From a bacterium 1XD8-76 (GTDB lineage Bacteria > Bacillota > Clostridia > Lachnospirales > Lachnospiraceae), in contig RAZE01000004.1 of the NCBI GenBank assembly GCA_003611955.1, forward strand, positions 124,001-188,000: DNA of 64,000 nt. The letters run 5' to 3'. The position numbers and the translations under genes were made by a program. Shown piece after piece: positions 6,962-16,272 of the stretch. The notes beneath the pieces are model-generated. The model was not told the DNA's origin. It saw only the letters and a list, made by a program, of their open reading frames with translations, and searched no databases. Every line of letters begins with the position of its first letter. The first letter of the stretch is position 1.

Positions 6962-8914
6962 TTATATCCTGCCGTTTTTTCGCACTTTTGGAGTTTCCTC
7001 CGAAATGTAGATGCGCACACATCTTCCCGGCAGCGTCACAGACTGACCGCTGTCATCCTCTTTTCTGCTCTCTGGTTTTGTCGCCTCCGCAGTGTCGATT
7101 GTCAGATTCCAACGTTTCCCTTTCATAAGCTTCGGCAGCGCGAAGTCATGGGGCTCCCAGTGCATATTGTATGCGATATAGAGACATTCATCCTCCCTGC
7201 CGTCGGTCACACAATATTTTCCGCAGAGCAACACGCCGATACTCCGGGTATGATACTCCATGCTGGTACGCCACGCCTCCTGCCCGTGGTAGGACAGATC
7301 CGGATAGCCGCAGGACAGATAGTCCATCAACCGGAGCTCCTTTCCCTGGTGCATAATGCCGTGCGCCCTCCTGAGAGCAATCAACTGCATCGTAAAGGAG
7401 AGAAGTTCTTTCTCCGTCTTTTTCAGACTCCACTTTTGCCAGGTCACCTCATTGTCCTGACAGTAAGGGTTATTGTTGCCGCCGGAAGTTTTTCCCCATT
7501 CATCCCCCATAAAAAGGAATGGAGTGCCCTGCGCAGTGAACAGCATGATCAGCGCATTTTTCATCAGCTGCGTCCGAAGCGCAAGGACGCTTTTCCTCCT
7601 CGTCTCACCTTCCGCACCGCAGTTCCAGCTGTAATTGACATCCTCTCCGTCCCGGTTTTCCTCACCGTTCGCCTCATTGTGTTTTTCATTGTAGGAAAAC
7701 ACATCCGCAAGACGAAAACCGTTGTAGGTCGCGAGGAAATTGATCCGGCCGTGTCCCTGCGGGTTTTTGCGCTGCATCCGCAGAAACTCTGACAGCACGC
7801 CGCCGTCCCCCTTCAGGAAACGCCGTACGGTATTCTGGTATTCTTTTCCGAAATCGGCAAGACGGCGCGTCTCTCTTATCGGTGTCTTCCTATGACGCTG
7901 GTGTCTGCCGGACTCAGGCAGGCGCGACGCGGCCCTTCTCGCCCGTATCTCCTCAATTTCTTCGTAGGGGAACCATTCGCTCCAGAGCTTGCACTCTGAA
8001 AACGCCGGTTCTAACGCGATATCCCGCAGGGGAAGCTGCGCCCCCATCAATTCAAAACCATCGATATGGTAATTCTTTAGCCAGTATAATAAAATTTCTC
8101 TGATCCGCACCGAAGACATATACGGTTCAAAATAAAACTGCAGGATTACTTCGAGACTGTTTTTGTGGAGCTGACGCACCAGTGTTTTCAGTTCTGTCAC
8201 GGCATCATCGCTGTACGCATACGCATTTTTGGGAGCAAGGTAATACCCTGGGAGATATCCCCAGTAATTGAGGCGTGTCTGAGACTCTCCTGGCAGCTGC
8301 GAAGCCAATGCCTCCGCAGTCCTCACCTCCGTTTTTTTCATACACTCCTCAAATTCATAGACGGGCTGCAGCACAATCCCTGTGATTCCCAGCTTTTTCA
8401 GATAAGGTATTTTTTTCTGAATTCCGGCAAATGTCCCTGCCTCCTTCACTCTGGAAGAAGCGTCTTTCGTAAATCCGCGGACATGCATCCCGTAGTAGAC
8501 GCTGTTCTCATAGGCAGTTTCCGGCTTTTTATCTCCCTGCCAGTTGAACTGATCAGCCACGAATACACATCTCTTCAGGGCGTCCTTTTTCCCCGCAGCC
8601 AGGTGTTCCTCCCCGAAATACCTGTGCCCGGAAAGGCGTTTTGCCAAAAGGTCCGTCACGGGCTTTCCATCCTCATGGAACAGATAGGTGTACTCCCGCA
8701 GGGAACTCCCGGACAAGAGACAGCGGTATGTGCTGCCAAGCTTCATCTCATCCGTGAAGTCAATTCGGACAGGCTCCGCATCCTCCGAATCATACAGAAG
8801 AATACCGTTGCTTTCCTGCCCGTAGAGTTCCGCATGAATGCTGATACCGTCCGCCGTAATGCTGACACCGGTACTCTCCGCCGCCCATTTCTTCAAAGTA
8901 AAGTTTTTATTCAT
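6962..8914 (-). CDS. GlgX/isoamylase-like GH13 protein, probably catalytically inactive
   Basis: A 650-residue protein with the layout of glycogen debranching enzymes: an N-terminal CBM48-like beta domain (about 10-125), a GH13 barrel (about 140-530) and a C-terminal beta domain. It keeps GlgX hallmarks such as SYNEKHNEANGEENRDG and TPFLFMGDEWGKTSGGNNNP. The catalytic positions look lost. The region II nucleophile motif GFRFD is replaced by GFELM, the region IV His-Asp pair is Tyr-Asn (NFLATYNGF), and region I lacks the usual N-H. A Glu in the region III-like segment LWSEWF may remain. It may bind alpha-glucan or regulate without hydrolysing it. It heads the operon with DUF5662, trpS and the lactonase gene. 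If the alignment is wrong it would be a normal debranching enzyme. Confidence 0.8.
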   Translation of the reverse strand: MNKNFTLKKWAAESTGVSITADGISIHAELYGQESNGILLYDSEDAEPVRIDFTDEMKLGSTYRCLLSGSSLREYTYLFHEDGKPVTDLLAKRLSGHRYFGEEHLAAGKKDALKRCVFVADQFNWQGDKKPETAYENSVYYGMHVRGFTKDASSRVKEAGTFAGIQKKIPYLKKLGITGIVLQPVYEFEECMKKTEVRTAEALASQLPGESQTRLNYWGYLPGYYLAPKNAYAYSDDAVTELKTLVRQLHKNSLEVILQFYFEPYMSSVRIREILLYWLKNYHIDGFELMGAQLPLRDIALEPAFSECKLWSEWFPYEEIEEIRARRAASRLPESGRHQRHRKTPIRETRRLADFGKEYQNTVRRFLKGDGGVLSEFLRMQRKNPQGHGRINFLATYNGFRLADVFSYNEKHNEANGEENRDGEDVNYSWNCGAEGETRRKSVLALRTQLMKNALIMLFTAQGTPFLFMGDEWGKTSGGNNNPYCQDNEVTWQKWSLKKTEKELLSFTMQLIALRRAHGIMHQGKELRLMDYLSCGYPDLSYHGQEAWRTSMEYHTRSIGVLLCGKYCVTDGREDECLYIAYNMHWEPHDFALPKLMKGKRWNLTIDTAEATKPESRKEDDSGQSVTLPGRCVRIYISEETPKVRKNGRI

Positions 8915-9033
8915 ATAGTTTTCCTGTGTTGTATGCTGGTTTCAGGTCTCAAAAAACAAATCTCTTTTCTACTGCGGTTATTATACCACAATTCTGTTCC
9001 TATGGGGAGATTTTTCATAAAATGTTTTCACAA

Positions 9034-9062
9034 TTGTGTATCCTTCAAAAATAGTTTATAAT
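9034..9062 (+). promoter_or_regulatory. Sigma-A-type promoter for the DUF1292 gene
   Basis: TTGTGT at 9034-9039 and a perfect TATAAT at 9057-9062 are separated by 17 bases, 52 bases upstream of the ATG at 9115. Confidence 0.65.
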
Positions 9063-9114
9063 ATATTCGGCGACAAATATTGGGACAAAAACACCACGAA
9101 AGCGAGGGCAAATC

Positions 9115-9450
9115 ATGAAAAATGAAAAGCACGAGATCATAACCGAACCCGACAGAAATATGGCCCAGGAGGAAATGACCGTAGATCTCGAACTGGACGA
9201 GGGTACGGTAACCTGTTCCGTTGTCACGATCTTTTCCGTCGGCGAAAAGGATTACATCGCTCTGCTCCCCTTAGATAAAAATAAAGACAATGCGGAGGGC
9301 TCTGTCTGGATCTATGGCTACTCGGAAAATCCGGACGATCCGAATGAAGAACCAATACTGCGTTATATTGAGGACGACGAGGAATATGAACAGGCATCCG
9401 ACGCTTTTGATGAATACCTGGACAGCTGCGAATTCGATGAGATGCTTTGA
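9115..9450 (+). CDS. DUF1292 domain protein
   Basis: A 111-residue acidic protein. The DUF1292 signature is clear: an early TVDLELDEGTVTCSVVTIF beta-hairpin, then KDYIALLPLDK, then VWIYGYSE and ILRYIEDDEEYEQASDAFDE. This small family (related to B. subtilis YrzB) is widespread in Clostridia and Bacilli and has no known function; it is commonly found near alaS/ruvX in relatives, which is not the case here. The start is supported by GAGGGC 5 bases upstream and by its own promoter. It is convergent with the helicase gene, only 23 bases away. Confidence 0.85.
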   Translation: MKNEKHEIITEPDRNMAQEEMTVDLELDEGTVTCSVVTIFSVGEKDYIALLPLDKNKDNAEGSVWIYGYSENPDDPNEEPILRYIEDDEEYEQASDAFDEYLDSCEFDEML

Positions 9451-9473
9451 CAAAAAACAGCTGATGCAATCTA

Positions 9474-11396
9474 TCAGACGATCTCTTTCAAAAACCTGGA
9501 AGGCGGCATTGTTTTTGATGTGTCGTCTTCTTTTTCTGATTTTTTTTGACAGTCGATATAAAACAAAGCCAGTTCCTTCTTAGCTCTTGTCATCGCCACA
9601 TAAAACATCCGGCGCTCCTCCTCGATCTCCTCCTCGCTTCGGGCTTTCCTGTGTGGTGTGATTCCCTCATTACAGTTTACTATAAAAACTTTATCGTATT
9701 CAAGCCCCTTGGAACCGTGCATGGTCATCAAAGTGACGCTTTCCTTCGGCGCATCATCCTGAAGGCTCAGCTTATGATCCTGCTCCTCTTTCTTTCGCTC
9801 CTCTATCACCGCTTTCCACTGCGAAAGATTTCGGCACCCTTTAGCGGAGTTCTGAATCATATCCGCAAATTCCATGATATTGCCGCTCTCGTCGTCACTG
9901 TGCGCGCCTTTTTCTCCGAACCGCTCCAGAAGCCAGGCATCGTAGCCCATACCTTTGCGGATATAGTTGACTGCCAGAAAGACAGGCATCGCGCGCATCC
10001 TATCCAGATCCTCTTTCAACTTTATCACCGTTTCCTGCATGGCAGGTTTTCCCCGATAAAAGCGGATCAGATGTCCCAAATCAGCGATTTCATTTACTGC
10101 CTCCCTGCTGATATACCGAAGCGGCCTGTTCATAAACCGGAAAAACTGGCTCCTGCTTCTTTCCATCGGAGGCGTCGCACAAAATTCCAGGTAGGCGAAC
10201 AGATCATACACGATTTCATGTTCATAAATGCTCTTCACCTTCTCCCGGAAGCCACAGGGAATCCCTGCCTGGCGAAGCTTCTCAGAGAGAATCGAAAAGC
10301 AGGAGGAAGTTCTGCTGATCACAGCGCAGTCTGCCAATTTTCCTGCCTTCTTTTCCCGCAATAAACTGCGGAACAACTCCTCTTCCATTTTGCTGCTGTG
10401 TTCGAATTTTCCGATGCGGAGAGGCGCTCCGGACTCACCGGCAGAAAGAATCTCCTTGGGAAAGCGATTTCGATTATGTGAGATCAGCTTTCCTGCCGAG
10501 GAGACAACCTGCGGAGTGCTGCGATAGTTTATCTGCAGGGCAACGATTTCGGCATCCGGATAATCCTTTGGAAAATTGCGCATAATATCCGGTTTTGCTC
10601 CTCTAAAACCATAAATAGACTGATCGTCGTCCCCCACAATAAATATATTGTTCTCCGGCGCAGCGAGAAGCTGAATCAGATGATACTGTATGGGGGCGAT
10701 ATCCTGGAATTCGTCGATCAGAAGATAGCGGTATCTCGCCTGATAGCGCTTCAAAATATCCGGTCTTTCCTGAAACAGTTCCCGGCATTTTAACGCCATA
10801 TCATCAAAATCGATTTTTCCCAGAATATCCTTTGTATGTACGAAATCATGGTACAAATTGTGGAACAGTTCCGGGGAAATGTTTTGTGGTATAAAATTTA
10901 TATTTTCATCGGGCTTTTCAAAAGAACTTTCCGAAAAGTTCTGATATCTGCCGATCTCTGCGAGGATCTCTTCCAGCATATCCGCGTTCGGACTGATATC
11001 GTAACTGTTTCTCCGGATAATGTCTCGAAGTATTTTTTTCTTTTCCGCTTCGGATAAGATGCTGCCGGCGCGGCAGCGTGATGTTTCTTTGAGAATCGAA
11101 TAAAAGACGGCGTGGAAAGTGCCGAAAGTCACCGGCGGATGTTCCCCCTCACAGAGTGATAGAAAACGCTGCTGCATTTCTCCCGCCGCTGCTTTTGTGA
11201 AGGTGATCACCAGAATTTCCGATGGATTGATATGATGCGTGTTGATCAGATGGGCGATTCTTCTTGTCAGAACAAAGGTTTTCCCGGAGCCCGGCCCCGC
11301 AAGTACCATCATGGGACCGGCTCCGTGTGTGATCGCCTTTTTCTGCTGCGGATTGCCCGCACTGTCCGGCTTGCGGGACAGGGAATACTGTGTCAG
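9474..11396 (-). CDS. UvrD/PcrA-like superfamily 1 DNA helicase
   Basis: An ATP-dependent 3'-5' DNA helicase of the UvrD/Rep class, about 640 residues. Motifs in order are Q-motif NPQQKKAI, Walker A GPGSGKT, motif [15 protein letters not shown], motif [16 protein letters not shown], motif IV QINYRST, motif [16 protein letters not shown] and motif [17 protein letters not shown]. The first ATG (11312) would cut off the Q-motif. The frame is open upstream, and a CTG at 11396 overlaps the gltX stop codon as CTGA, suggesting a coupled non-AUG start; this start is inferred. The protein is shorter than UvrD (about 720-740), lacking part of domain 2B. It probably acts in repair or replication restart. 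Confidence 0.88.
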   Translation of the reverse strand: MTQYSLSRKPDSAGNPQQKKAITHGAGPMMVLAGPGSGKTFVLTRRIAHLINTHHINPSEILVITFTKAAAGEMQQRFLSLCEGEHPPVTFGTFHAVFYSILKETSRCRAGSILSEAEKKKILRDIIRRNSYDISPNADMLEEILAEIGRYQNFSESSFEKPDENINFIPQNISPELFHNLYHDFVHTKDILGKIDFDDMALKCRELFQERPDILKRYQARYRYLLIDEFQDIAPIQYHLIQLLAAPENNIFIVGDDDQSIYGFRGAKPDIMRNFPKDYPDAEIVALQINYRSTPQVVSSAGKLISHNRNRFPKEILSAGESGAPLRIGKFEHSSKMEEELFRSLLREKKAGKLADCAVISRTSSCFSILSEKLRQAGIPCGFREKVKSIYEHEIVYDLFAYLEFCATPPMERSRSQFFRFMNRPLRYISREAVNEIADLGHLIRFYRGKPAMQETVIKLKEDLDRMRAMPVFLAVNYIRKGMGYDAWLLERFGEKGAHSDDESGNIMEFADMIQNSAKGCRNLSQWKAVIEERKKEEQDHKLSLQDDAPKESVTLMTMHGSKGLEYDKVFIVNCNEGITPHRKARSEEEIEEERRMFYVAMTRAKKELALFYIDCQKKSEKEDDTSKTMPPSRFLKEIV

Positions 11397-12850
11397 GATA
11401 ACGCCTGCGTCAGAAGCTCTATCCCCGCTTTGATCCGGGACAAAGATTCTTCCTTTCCGAGAATTTCCATGATTTCCGTAGCGCCCGCCGGCGTCATCTG
11501 CCTGCCGGAAACCGCAGTGCGGACCGGCCAGAGTACATAGCCGTTCTTGCTGCCTTTCTTTGCCGCGAAATCACAGAGTGTCTGATACAGCGCATCATTG
11601 CTGTAATCTTCCTGTTTTTCCAGAACAGGAAGGAGTTCTTTCAATACTTCCAGGGAAGACTCCGCCGTGGTCTTCATCTTCTTGTGGGTATACATCGCCG
11701 GATCGTACTCCGGCAGCGCCTCAAAAAAGTCGACCAGCGCCGGAATATCCGGGAATACCTCGATCCTCGTCTTCACCATCTCCGCCATCTTTTTCAGGTC
11801 AAGCGGCTTCTTGATGGTTTCTTTCAAAAACGGCTCCGCCATCTCATAAAACCGGTCAAAGTCCATCTGCTTGATGTACTCGCCGTTCATCCATTTTAAC
11901 TTTGTATAGTCGAATACCGCCGGGGATTTGGACATATGACGGTAGTCAAAGGCTTCCGTCAGTTCCTTTAAGGTAAAGATCTCCCGATTGTCCGAAGGGC
12001 TCCATCCCAGAAGCGCTACAAAGTTCACGACCGCCTCCGTCAGAAATCCCTGCTCGATCAGATCCTCGTAGGAAGAATGCCCGCAGCGCTTGGACAGCTT
12101 GTTGTGCTCCTCATCCGTGATCAGCGGACAGTGTACGTACACAGGCACCTCCCAGCCGAAGGCTTCATAGAGCCTGTTGTACTTCGGGGAGGACGAAAGA
12201 TATTCATTTCCCCGCACCACATGGGTGATGCCCATCAGATGGTCGTCCACCACATTGGCGAAATTGTAGGTGGGATAGCCATCGGATTTGATCAGGATCA
12301 TATCGTCGAGCTCCGCGTTTTCCACCGCGATATCCCCGTAGATCTCATCATGGAAAACGGTCCTCCCGTCTGTGGGATTGTTCTGCCTGATCACATAGGG
12401 AACTCCCGCCGCAAGCTTTTTTTCCACTTCCTCTCTGCCAAGGGAGAGGCAGTGCTTGTCATAAACGTTGATCTCCTTGCCTGCCACAATTCTTGTCAGC
12501 CCGGCCAGCCGTTCTTTATCGCAGAAACAATAGTATGCTTCGCCCTTTTCCACCAGCTTTTTCGCATATTCCAGATAGAGTCCGCTCTTTTGCCGTTCAC
12601 TCTGCACATAGGGACCGACGCCCCTGTCCTTGTCCGGTCCCTCATCGTGGACAAGACCGGTCTTCTGCAATGTCCTGTAGATAATATCCACAGCGCCCTC
12701 CACCAGACGCTCCTGGTCGGTGTCCTCGATGCGGAGAATAAAATCCCCGCCCTCGTGCTTGGCGATCAGATAGGCGTACAGCGCCGTCCTCAGATTTCCC
12801 ACATGCATCCGCCCTGTGGGGCTTGGTGCAAATCTTGTTCTTATTTTCAT
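11393..12850 (-). CDS. gltX: Glutamyl-tRNA synthetase
   Basis: A class Ib synthetase of 485 residues that charges tRNA-Glu. The N-terminal ATP-binding signature is [20 protein letters not shown], followed by [14 protein letters not shown]. The KMSKS-like loop is [12 protein letters not shown], and ARGNEYL-type [15 protein letters not shown] lies between them. The C-terminal anticodon-binding helical domain is intact. In most Firmicutes this enzyme also mischarges tRNA-Gln for the GatCAB route; whether that holds here depends on glnS, not seen in the window. The gene overlaps the helicase start by 4 bases if the helicase begins at CTG. Confidence 0.96.
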   Translation of the reverse strand: MKIRTRFAPSPTGRMHVGNLRTALYAYLIAKHEGGDFILRIEDTDQERLVEGAVDIIYRTLQKTGLVHDEGPDKDRGVGPYVQSERQKSGLYLEYAKKLVEKGEAYYCFCDKERLAGLTRIVAGKEINVYDKHCLSLGREEVEKKLAAGVPYVIRQNNPTDGRTVFHDEIYGDIAVENAELDDMILIKSDGYPTYNFANVVDDHLMGITHVVRGNEYLSSSPKYNRLYEAFGWEVPVYVHCPLITDEEHNKLSKRCGHSSYEDLIEQGFLTEAVVNFVALLGWSPSDNREIFTLKELTEAFDYRHMSKSPAVFDYTKLKWMNGEYIKQMDFDRFYEMAEPFLKETIKKPLDLKKMAEMVKTRIEVFPDIPALVDFFEALPEYDPAMYTHKKMKTTAESSLEVLKELLPVLEKQEDYSNDALYQTLCDFAAKKGSKNGYVLWPVRTAVSGRQMTPAGATEIMEILGKEESLSRIKAGIELLTQALS

Positions 12851-13046
12851 TGTGCTGTGCTCCTTTGTCTATATATAGCATTTTAATAAAATAAACTCTG
12901 TAATCAATATGACCGTTATAATGCTTCCTCTGATTCTACCACAGATATTCTACGGATTCAATACTCATTCAAATGTATAATTTTCACCCCTTTACACATC
13001 CTAAAGCAAACCGCATAAAAGCTTTTGTAAAGGAGGAATCCACTGC

Positions 13047-13781
13047 GTGAGCAATAAAAAGAAACAGAAAAAAAATCAGGAGGCATACCACATGAGCGAC
13101 GATAAAAACAAAAAACAGAGCGAAGAGACCAGAGAGGAGATCAAGGAGAGCGGACAGCTGATCCTGGATAAAAACAAAAAGAAAAACCATATCCAGCTGA
13201 TCACGATCATCGGCGAAATCGAGGGTCACGATAACCTGGGCAGCAACTCCAAAACAACAAAGTACGAGCACATCCTGCCGAAGCTGGCGGCTGCGGAGGA
13301 CGATGAGAACATCGACGGCCTGTTGTTTTTGCTGCATACAATGGGCGGTGACGTGGAGGCCGGGTTGGCCATCGCGGAGCTGATCGCATCCATCAGCAAA
13401 CCAACGGTGTCCCTTGTTCTGGGCGGGTCCCACTCCATCGGCGTACCGATCGCTGTCAGCACGGACTATTCCTTCATTGTTCCCACCGGCACAATGGTCG
13501 TCCACCCGGTGCGCATGAACGGCACGGTGATCGGTGCAAAGCAGACCTTTGACTATTTCAAGCAGATGCAGGCCCGCATCAGCTGGTTTGTGGCCCACCA
13601 CTCCGGCATCACTGAGGAGCGGTTTGAGGATCTGATGATGGAGACCAAGATGCTGACCAAGGATGTGGGAACCATCCTGGAGGGTTCCGAGGCCGTGGAG
13701 GAAGGCATTATAGACGAAGTCGGCGGTCTCAAAGAGGCGATGACAGAACTGCAGAGACGGATCGAAAAACAGAAAAAATAA
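13047..13781 (+). CDS. TepA-type ClpP-fold serine protease
   Basis: A 244-residue ClpP-fold protein like B. subtilis TepA. A charged Lys-rich N-terminal tail (about 1-50) precedes the ClpP/crotonase fold. Substrate-binding strand LHTMGGDVEAGLAIAE, catalytic Ser in GGSHSIGVPI and catalytic His in TMVVHPVRMNG are all visible, with the third residue likely in the helix after HHSGITEERFEDL. Two starts are each backed by an ideal Shine-Dalgarno: GTG 13047 (AAAGGAGG, 10 bases upstream) and ATG 13092 (AGGAGG, 8 bases upstream), so two N-terminal forms are possible. The role in TepA-type proteins is not settled (signal peptide or membrane peptide degradation has been proposed). Confidence 0.85.
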   Translation: MSNKKKQKKNQEAYHMSDDKNKKQSEETREEIKESGQLILDKNKKKNHIQLITIIGEIEGHDNLGSNSKTTKYEHILPKLAAAEDDENIDGLLFLLHTMGGDVEAGLAIAELIASISKPTVSLVLGGSHSIGVPIAVSTDYSFIVPTGTMVVHPVRMNGTVIGAKQTFDYFKQMQARISWFVAHHSGITEERFEDLMMETKMLTKDVGTILEGSEAVEEGIIDEVGGLKEAMTELQRRIEKQKK

Positions 13782-13783
13782 TG

Positions 13784-15259
13784 CTATACGTCGAAATCAT
13801 CTCCCTCTGCTGTCTCAATATCAAACTTCATATCCGTTTCTTTTACCTGATATCCAAAATCGGCCGCCGGACGAGGCTTCTTTTTGGGCACGGGCAATGG
13901 ATTGGGTAGCGGTTCCCCGGGAGCAGGCGTTTTCTGCTCCTCTTTTTCTTCTATTTTATCCATTTCTTTCCTTTCCGTATCTTCCGATATCACATCTTCC
14001 TCCACTGTCTGCGGTTCTGGCTTCCGAATGACCCCATACACTCCCGCCCCGGCCAGAATACACCACGCCAAAGTTATGACCATCTGCATATTCCTGGGCG
14101 GAGTGGAAAAAACGGACAGGCAATATACCAGGAATAAATTCAGGATCAAAGCGCTGCTTTGCATTTTCCTCCCGACAAAAAATGCGGGAATCAGAAAAAA
14201 GGCCAGAGAGATCAACAGCAGGGAACAGGCAAAGGTGGTATCCGGCATGAGAAGAATGTTCTCCACAGACGCGATCTCAAACTCTGCATTTTTTGTATAA
14301 AATGTCCAAAGCCCTTCCAGGTACCCTGAAAAAGTCAAACTCTGGGAATAAGAGGTAGCGATGACGGATAAAAGAAAGCCCACCGCACCGCCGAGCAGTG
14401 CTAAAATATTAGAGACAACAGCCTGTTTTCTTTTTTCTTTGTCCACCGAATACAGCATCGCCAAGAAAAAATACAGGGAGATACTGTAAATATCGAGATA
14501 AATTAAAAATCCGATATAAAAACCGAGAAACAGCGCCCCAACATTCTGTGCGGAAGAGGGACCGCTTCTCCTGAACTTTCCGTACAGAGCCCCCGCGAGT
14601 CCAAAACCGACCAGGTACAGAGACAGATAAAACAGTTCCGGGGTGAGAGAAAATACATATCTCAGGGAAACCGGCAGAAAGGCAAAAGCCGCCATGGAGA
14701 CCGACGCCGGGATCACACCGATAAAAGCCTGCATCCCTATATACAAAAACAGCAGACAGATAAAAAACAAAACGATCTGCAGCACTACACCGGCAAAAGG
14801 CGTATTGCCAAAAATAAGGAGCATCACATGGAGCAGAGAAGGATACAGAAAACTTGTCCCGTGCACGGAAAAAGGTACGCTGTTCCCCGCGGAGACGACC
14901 GCCTGCCTGTAAAAACTGTCGTCCTCCAGCGTGAGCGGCACACGGTACATCAGATAGAGCACAAGATAGACGACCACACCGACCAGAATAAGCACCGGCA
15001 GAATAACGGAAAGCATCATCTTCACTCTCTGTCCGTTTTTTATATGTCTATGTATTTCGCTGCAGATGGTGCGAAGTGCAAGAAAGACTGCCACAATAAA
15101 CAGAAGATACGCGCATACGCCGCCATTGACGGCGGCGAGAGGCCACCCCAGTATATCTCTGATTCCCGCCGCGCTCAGAGCAAAAACGATCCCGATGCAG
15201 CAAAGCGGCGCAAAGGCCGCCCACACTATATAGCTAAATATACTTTTTCTCAGATTCAT
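13784..15259 (-). CDS. Polytopic membrane protein, possible GT-C-type glycosyltransferase
   Basis: A 491-residue protein with about ten to twelve hydrophobic segments between residues 10 and 400 (for example FAPLCCIGIVFALSAAG, VILPVLILVGVVVYLVLYLM, ILVDI-like LIYLDIYSISLYFFLAML). A first extracellular loop contains the acidic EDDSFYRQAVV, reminiscent of the Asp/Glu pair of GT-C enzymes. The C-terminal 90 residues are cytoplasmic, acidic and Pro-rich (PLPNPLPVPKKKPRP). It overlaps the upstream GT2 gene by 26 bases. GT2 plus polytopic protein is the arrangement of GtrB/GtrC-like pairs that transfer a lipid-linked sugar outside the cell. Family assignment is inferred from topology and context, not from a clear signature. 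Confidence 0.6.
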   Translation of the reverse strand: MNLRKSIFSYIVWAAFAPLCCIGIVFALSAAGIRDILGWPLAAVNGGVCAYLLFIVAVFLALRTICSEIHRHIKNGQRVKMMLSVILPVLILVGVVVYLVLYLMYRVPLTLEDDSFYRQAVVSAGNSVPFSVHGTSFLYPSLLHVMLLIFGNTPFAGVVLQIVLFFICLLFLYIGMQAFIGVIPASVSMAAFAFLPVSLRYVFSLTPELFYLSLYLVGFGLAGALYGKFRRSGPSSAQNVGALFLGFYIGFLIYLDIYSISLYFFLAMLYSVDKEKRKQAVVSNILALLGGAVGFLLSVIATSYSQSLTFSGYLEGLWTFYTKNAEFEIASVENILLMPDTTFACSLLLISLAFFLIPAFFVGRKMQSSALILNLFLVYCLSVFSTPPRNMQMVITLAWCILAGAGVYGVIRKPEPQTVEEDVISEDTERKEMDKIEEKEEQKTPAPGEPLPNPLPVPKKKPRPAADFGYQVKETDMKFDIETAEGDDFDV

Positions 15260-16205
15260 CGGTTTCCCCTAAAAAAGTTTCTATATTGTACCTCGGCCGC
15301 TGTTTCACTTCGATGTAAATTTTGCCGATATACTGCCCGATCAACCCAATGCTGACAAGCTGCACACCGCCCAAAAACCAGATGGACAGAATGAGCGAGG
15401 TCCATCCCGCCGTCACATGACCGGTAAAATAACTCCACAGCGCATAGGCAGCCGCCAGAAAACACATGCAGATAATGATGATCCCCAAGTTCGTGATCAG
15501 ACTGATCGGCTTGACGCTGAAAGAACTGATACCGTTGAAGGCCAGCGCCAGCATCTTCTTTAGCGGATATTTCGACTCGCCAGCCACCCTCTCTTTTCTC
15601 TCGTAGTAGACACAATCTGTCTGATACCCTATCAAAGGCATGATCCCCCGCAGAAACAGATTGGATTCTCTGTATTCTGAGAACTGTTCCACGGCCCGCT
15701 TCGACATCAGTCGGAAGTCCGCATGATTGTAGACGGTTTTCACGCCCATGACAGCCATTATCTTATAGAAAGACTGCGCCGTAAAGCGCTTGAAAAAAGA
15801 GTCGGAAGAGCGGTCATTCCGCACGCCGTACACGATATCGTTTCCGGCGTGAAATTTATCGATCATCTCCTCGATCACACTCACATCGTCCTGCAGATCC
15901 GCATCGATGGAAACCGTCACATCGATCCAGTCCTTCGCTGCGACAAGCCCTGCCGTCAGTGCGTACTGATGTCCCACGTTCCCCGCAAGCTTCAGGCCTT
16001 TTACGTTCTCATGCTGCCTGTGCTCCTCCTCGATGAGTTCCCAGGTCTTATCTTTACTGCCGTCATCCACAAAGAGCACGAAACTGTCCTCGGATATTTT
16101 CTTCTTCCCGATCAAATCCTGCAGCACGCCCCGCAGCGCCTCGGAAGATATCTTCATTACCGCCTCTTCATTGTAACAGGGTACTACCAGTGCAAGTCTG
16201 TCCAT
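15234..16205 (-). CDS. GtrB/DPM1-like family 2 glycosyltransferase
   Basis: A 323-residue polyprenyl-phosphate glycosyltransferase. The GT-A domain starts LALVVPCYNEEAVMK, has FVDDGSKDKTWELIEEEH, the VSIDADLQDD metal-binding motif and the NHADFRLMSKRAVEQF acceptor region. Two C-terminal membrane helices (about 230-255 and 268-290) anchor it, as in GtrB and bactoprenol glucosyltransferases. The predicted reaction is transfer of a hexose from UDP-sugar to undecaprenyl phosphate at the inner membrane face. The polytopic product of the overlapping downstream gene is the likely user of that lipid-linked sugar. Confidence 0.88.
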   Translation of the reverse strand: MDRLALVVPCYNEEAVMKISSEALRGVLQDLIGKKKISEDSFVLFVDDGSKDKTWELIEEEHRQHENVKGLKLAGNVGHQYALTAGLVAAKDWIDVTVSIDADLQDDVSVIEEMIDKFHAGNDIVYGVRNDRSSDSFFKRFTAQSFYKIMAVMGVKTVYNHADFRLMSKRAVEQFSEYRESNLFLRGIMPLIGYQTDCVYYERKERVAGESKYPLKKMLALAFNGISSFSVKPISLITNLGIIIICMCFLAAAYALWSYFTGHVTAGWTSLILSIWFLGGVQLVSIGLIGQYIGKIYIEVKQRPRYNIETFLGETDESEKKYI

Positions 16206-16272
16206 TCTCTATCCTTTCCGTATCCCGGGGCCATATCGCCCATTCTGCCATTTGTCAAACAGGATCCACAGA

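Noticed and set aside
6479-7792. A 437-codon plus-strand frame
   Set aside because: It runs antisense to the DUF5662 and GlgX-like genes, has Cys/Arg/Pro-rich random composition and no ribosome site.
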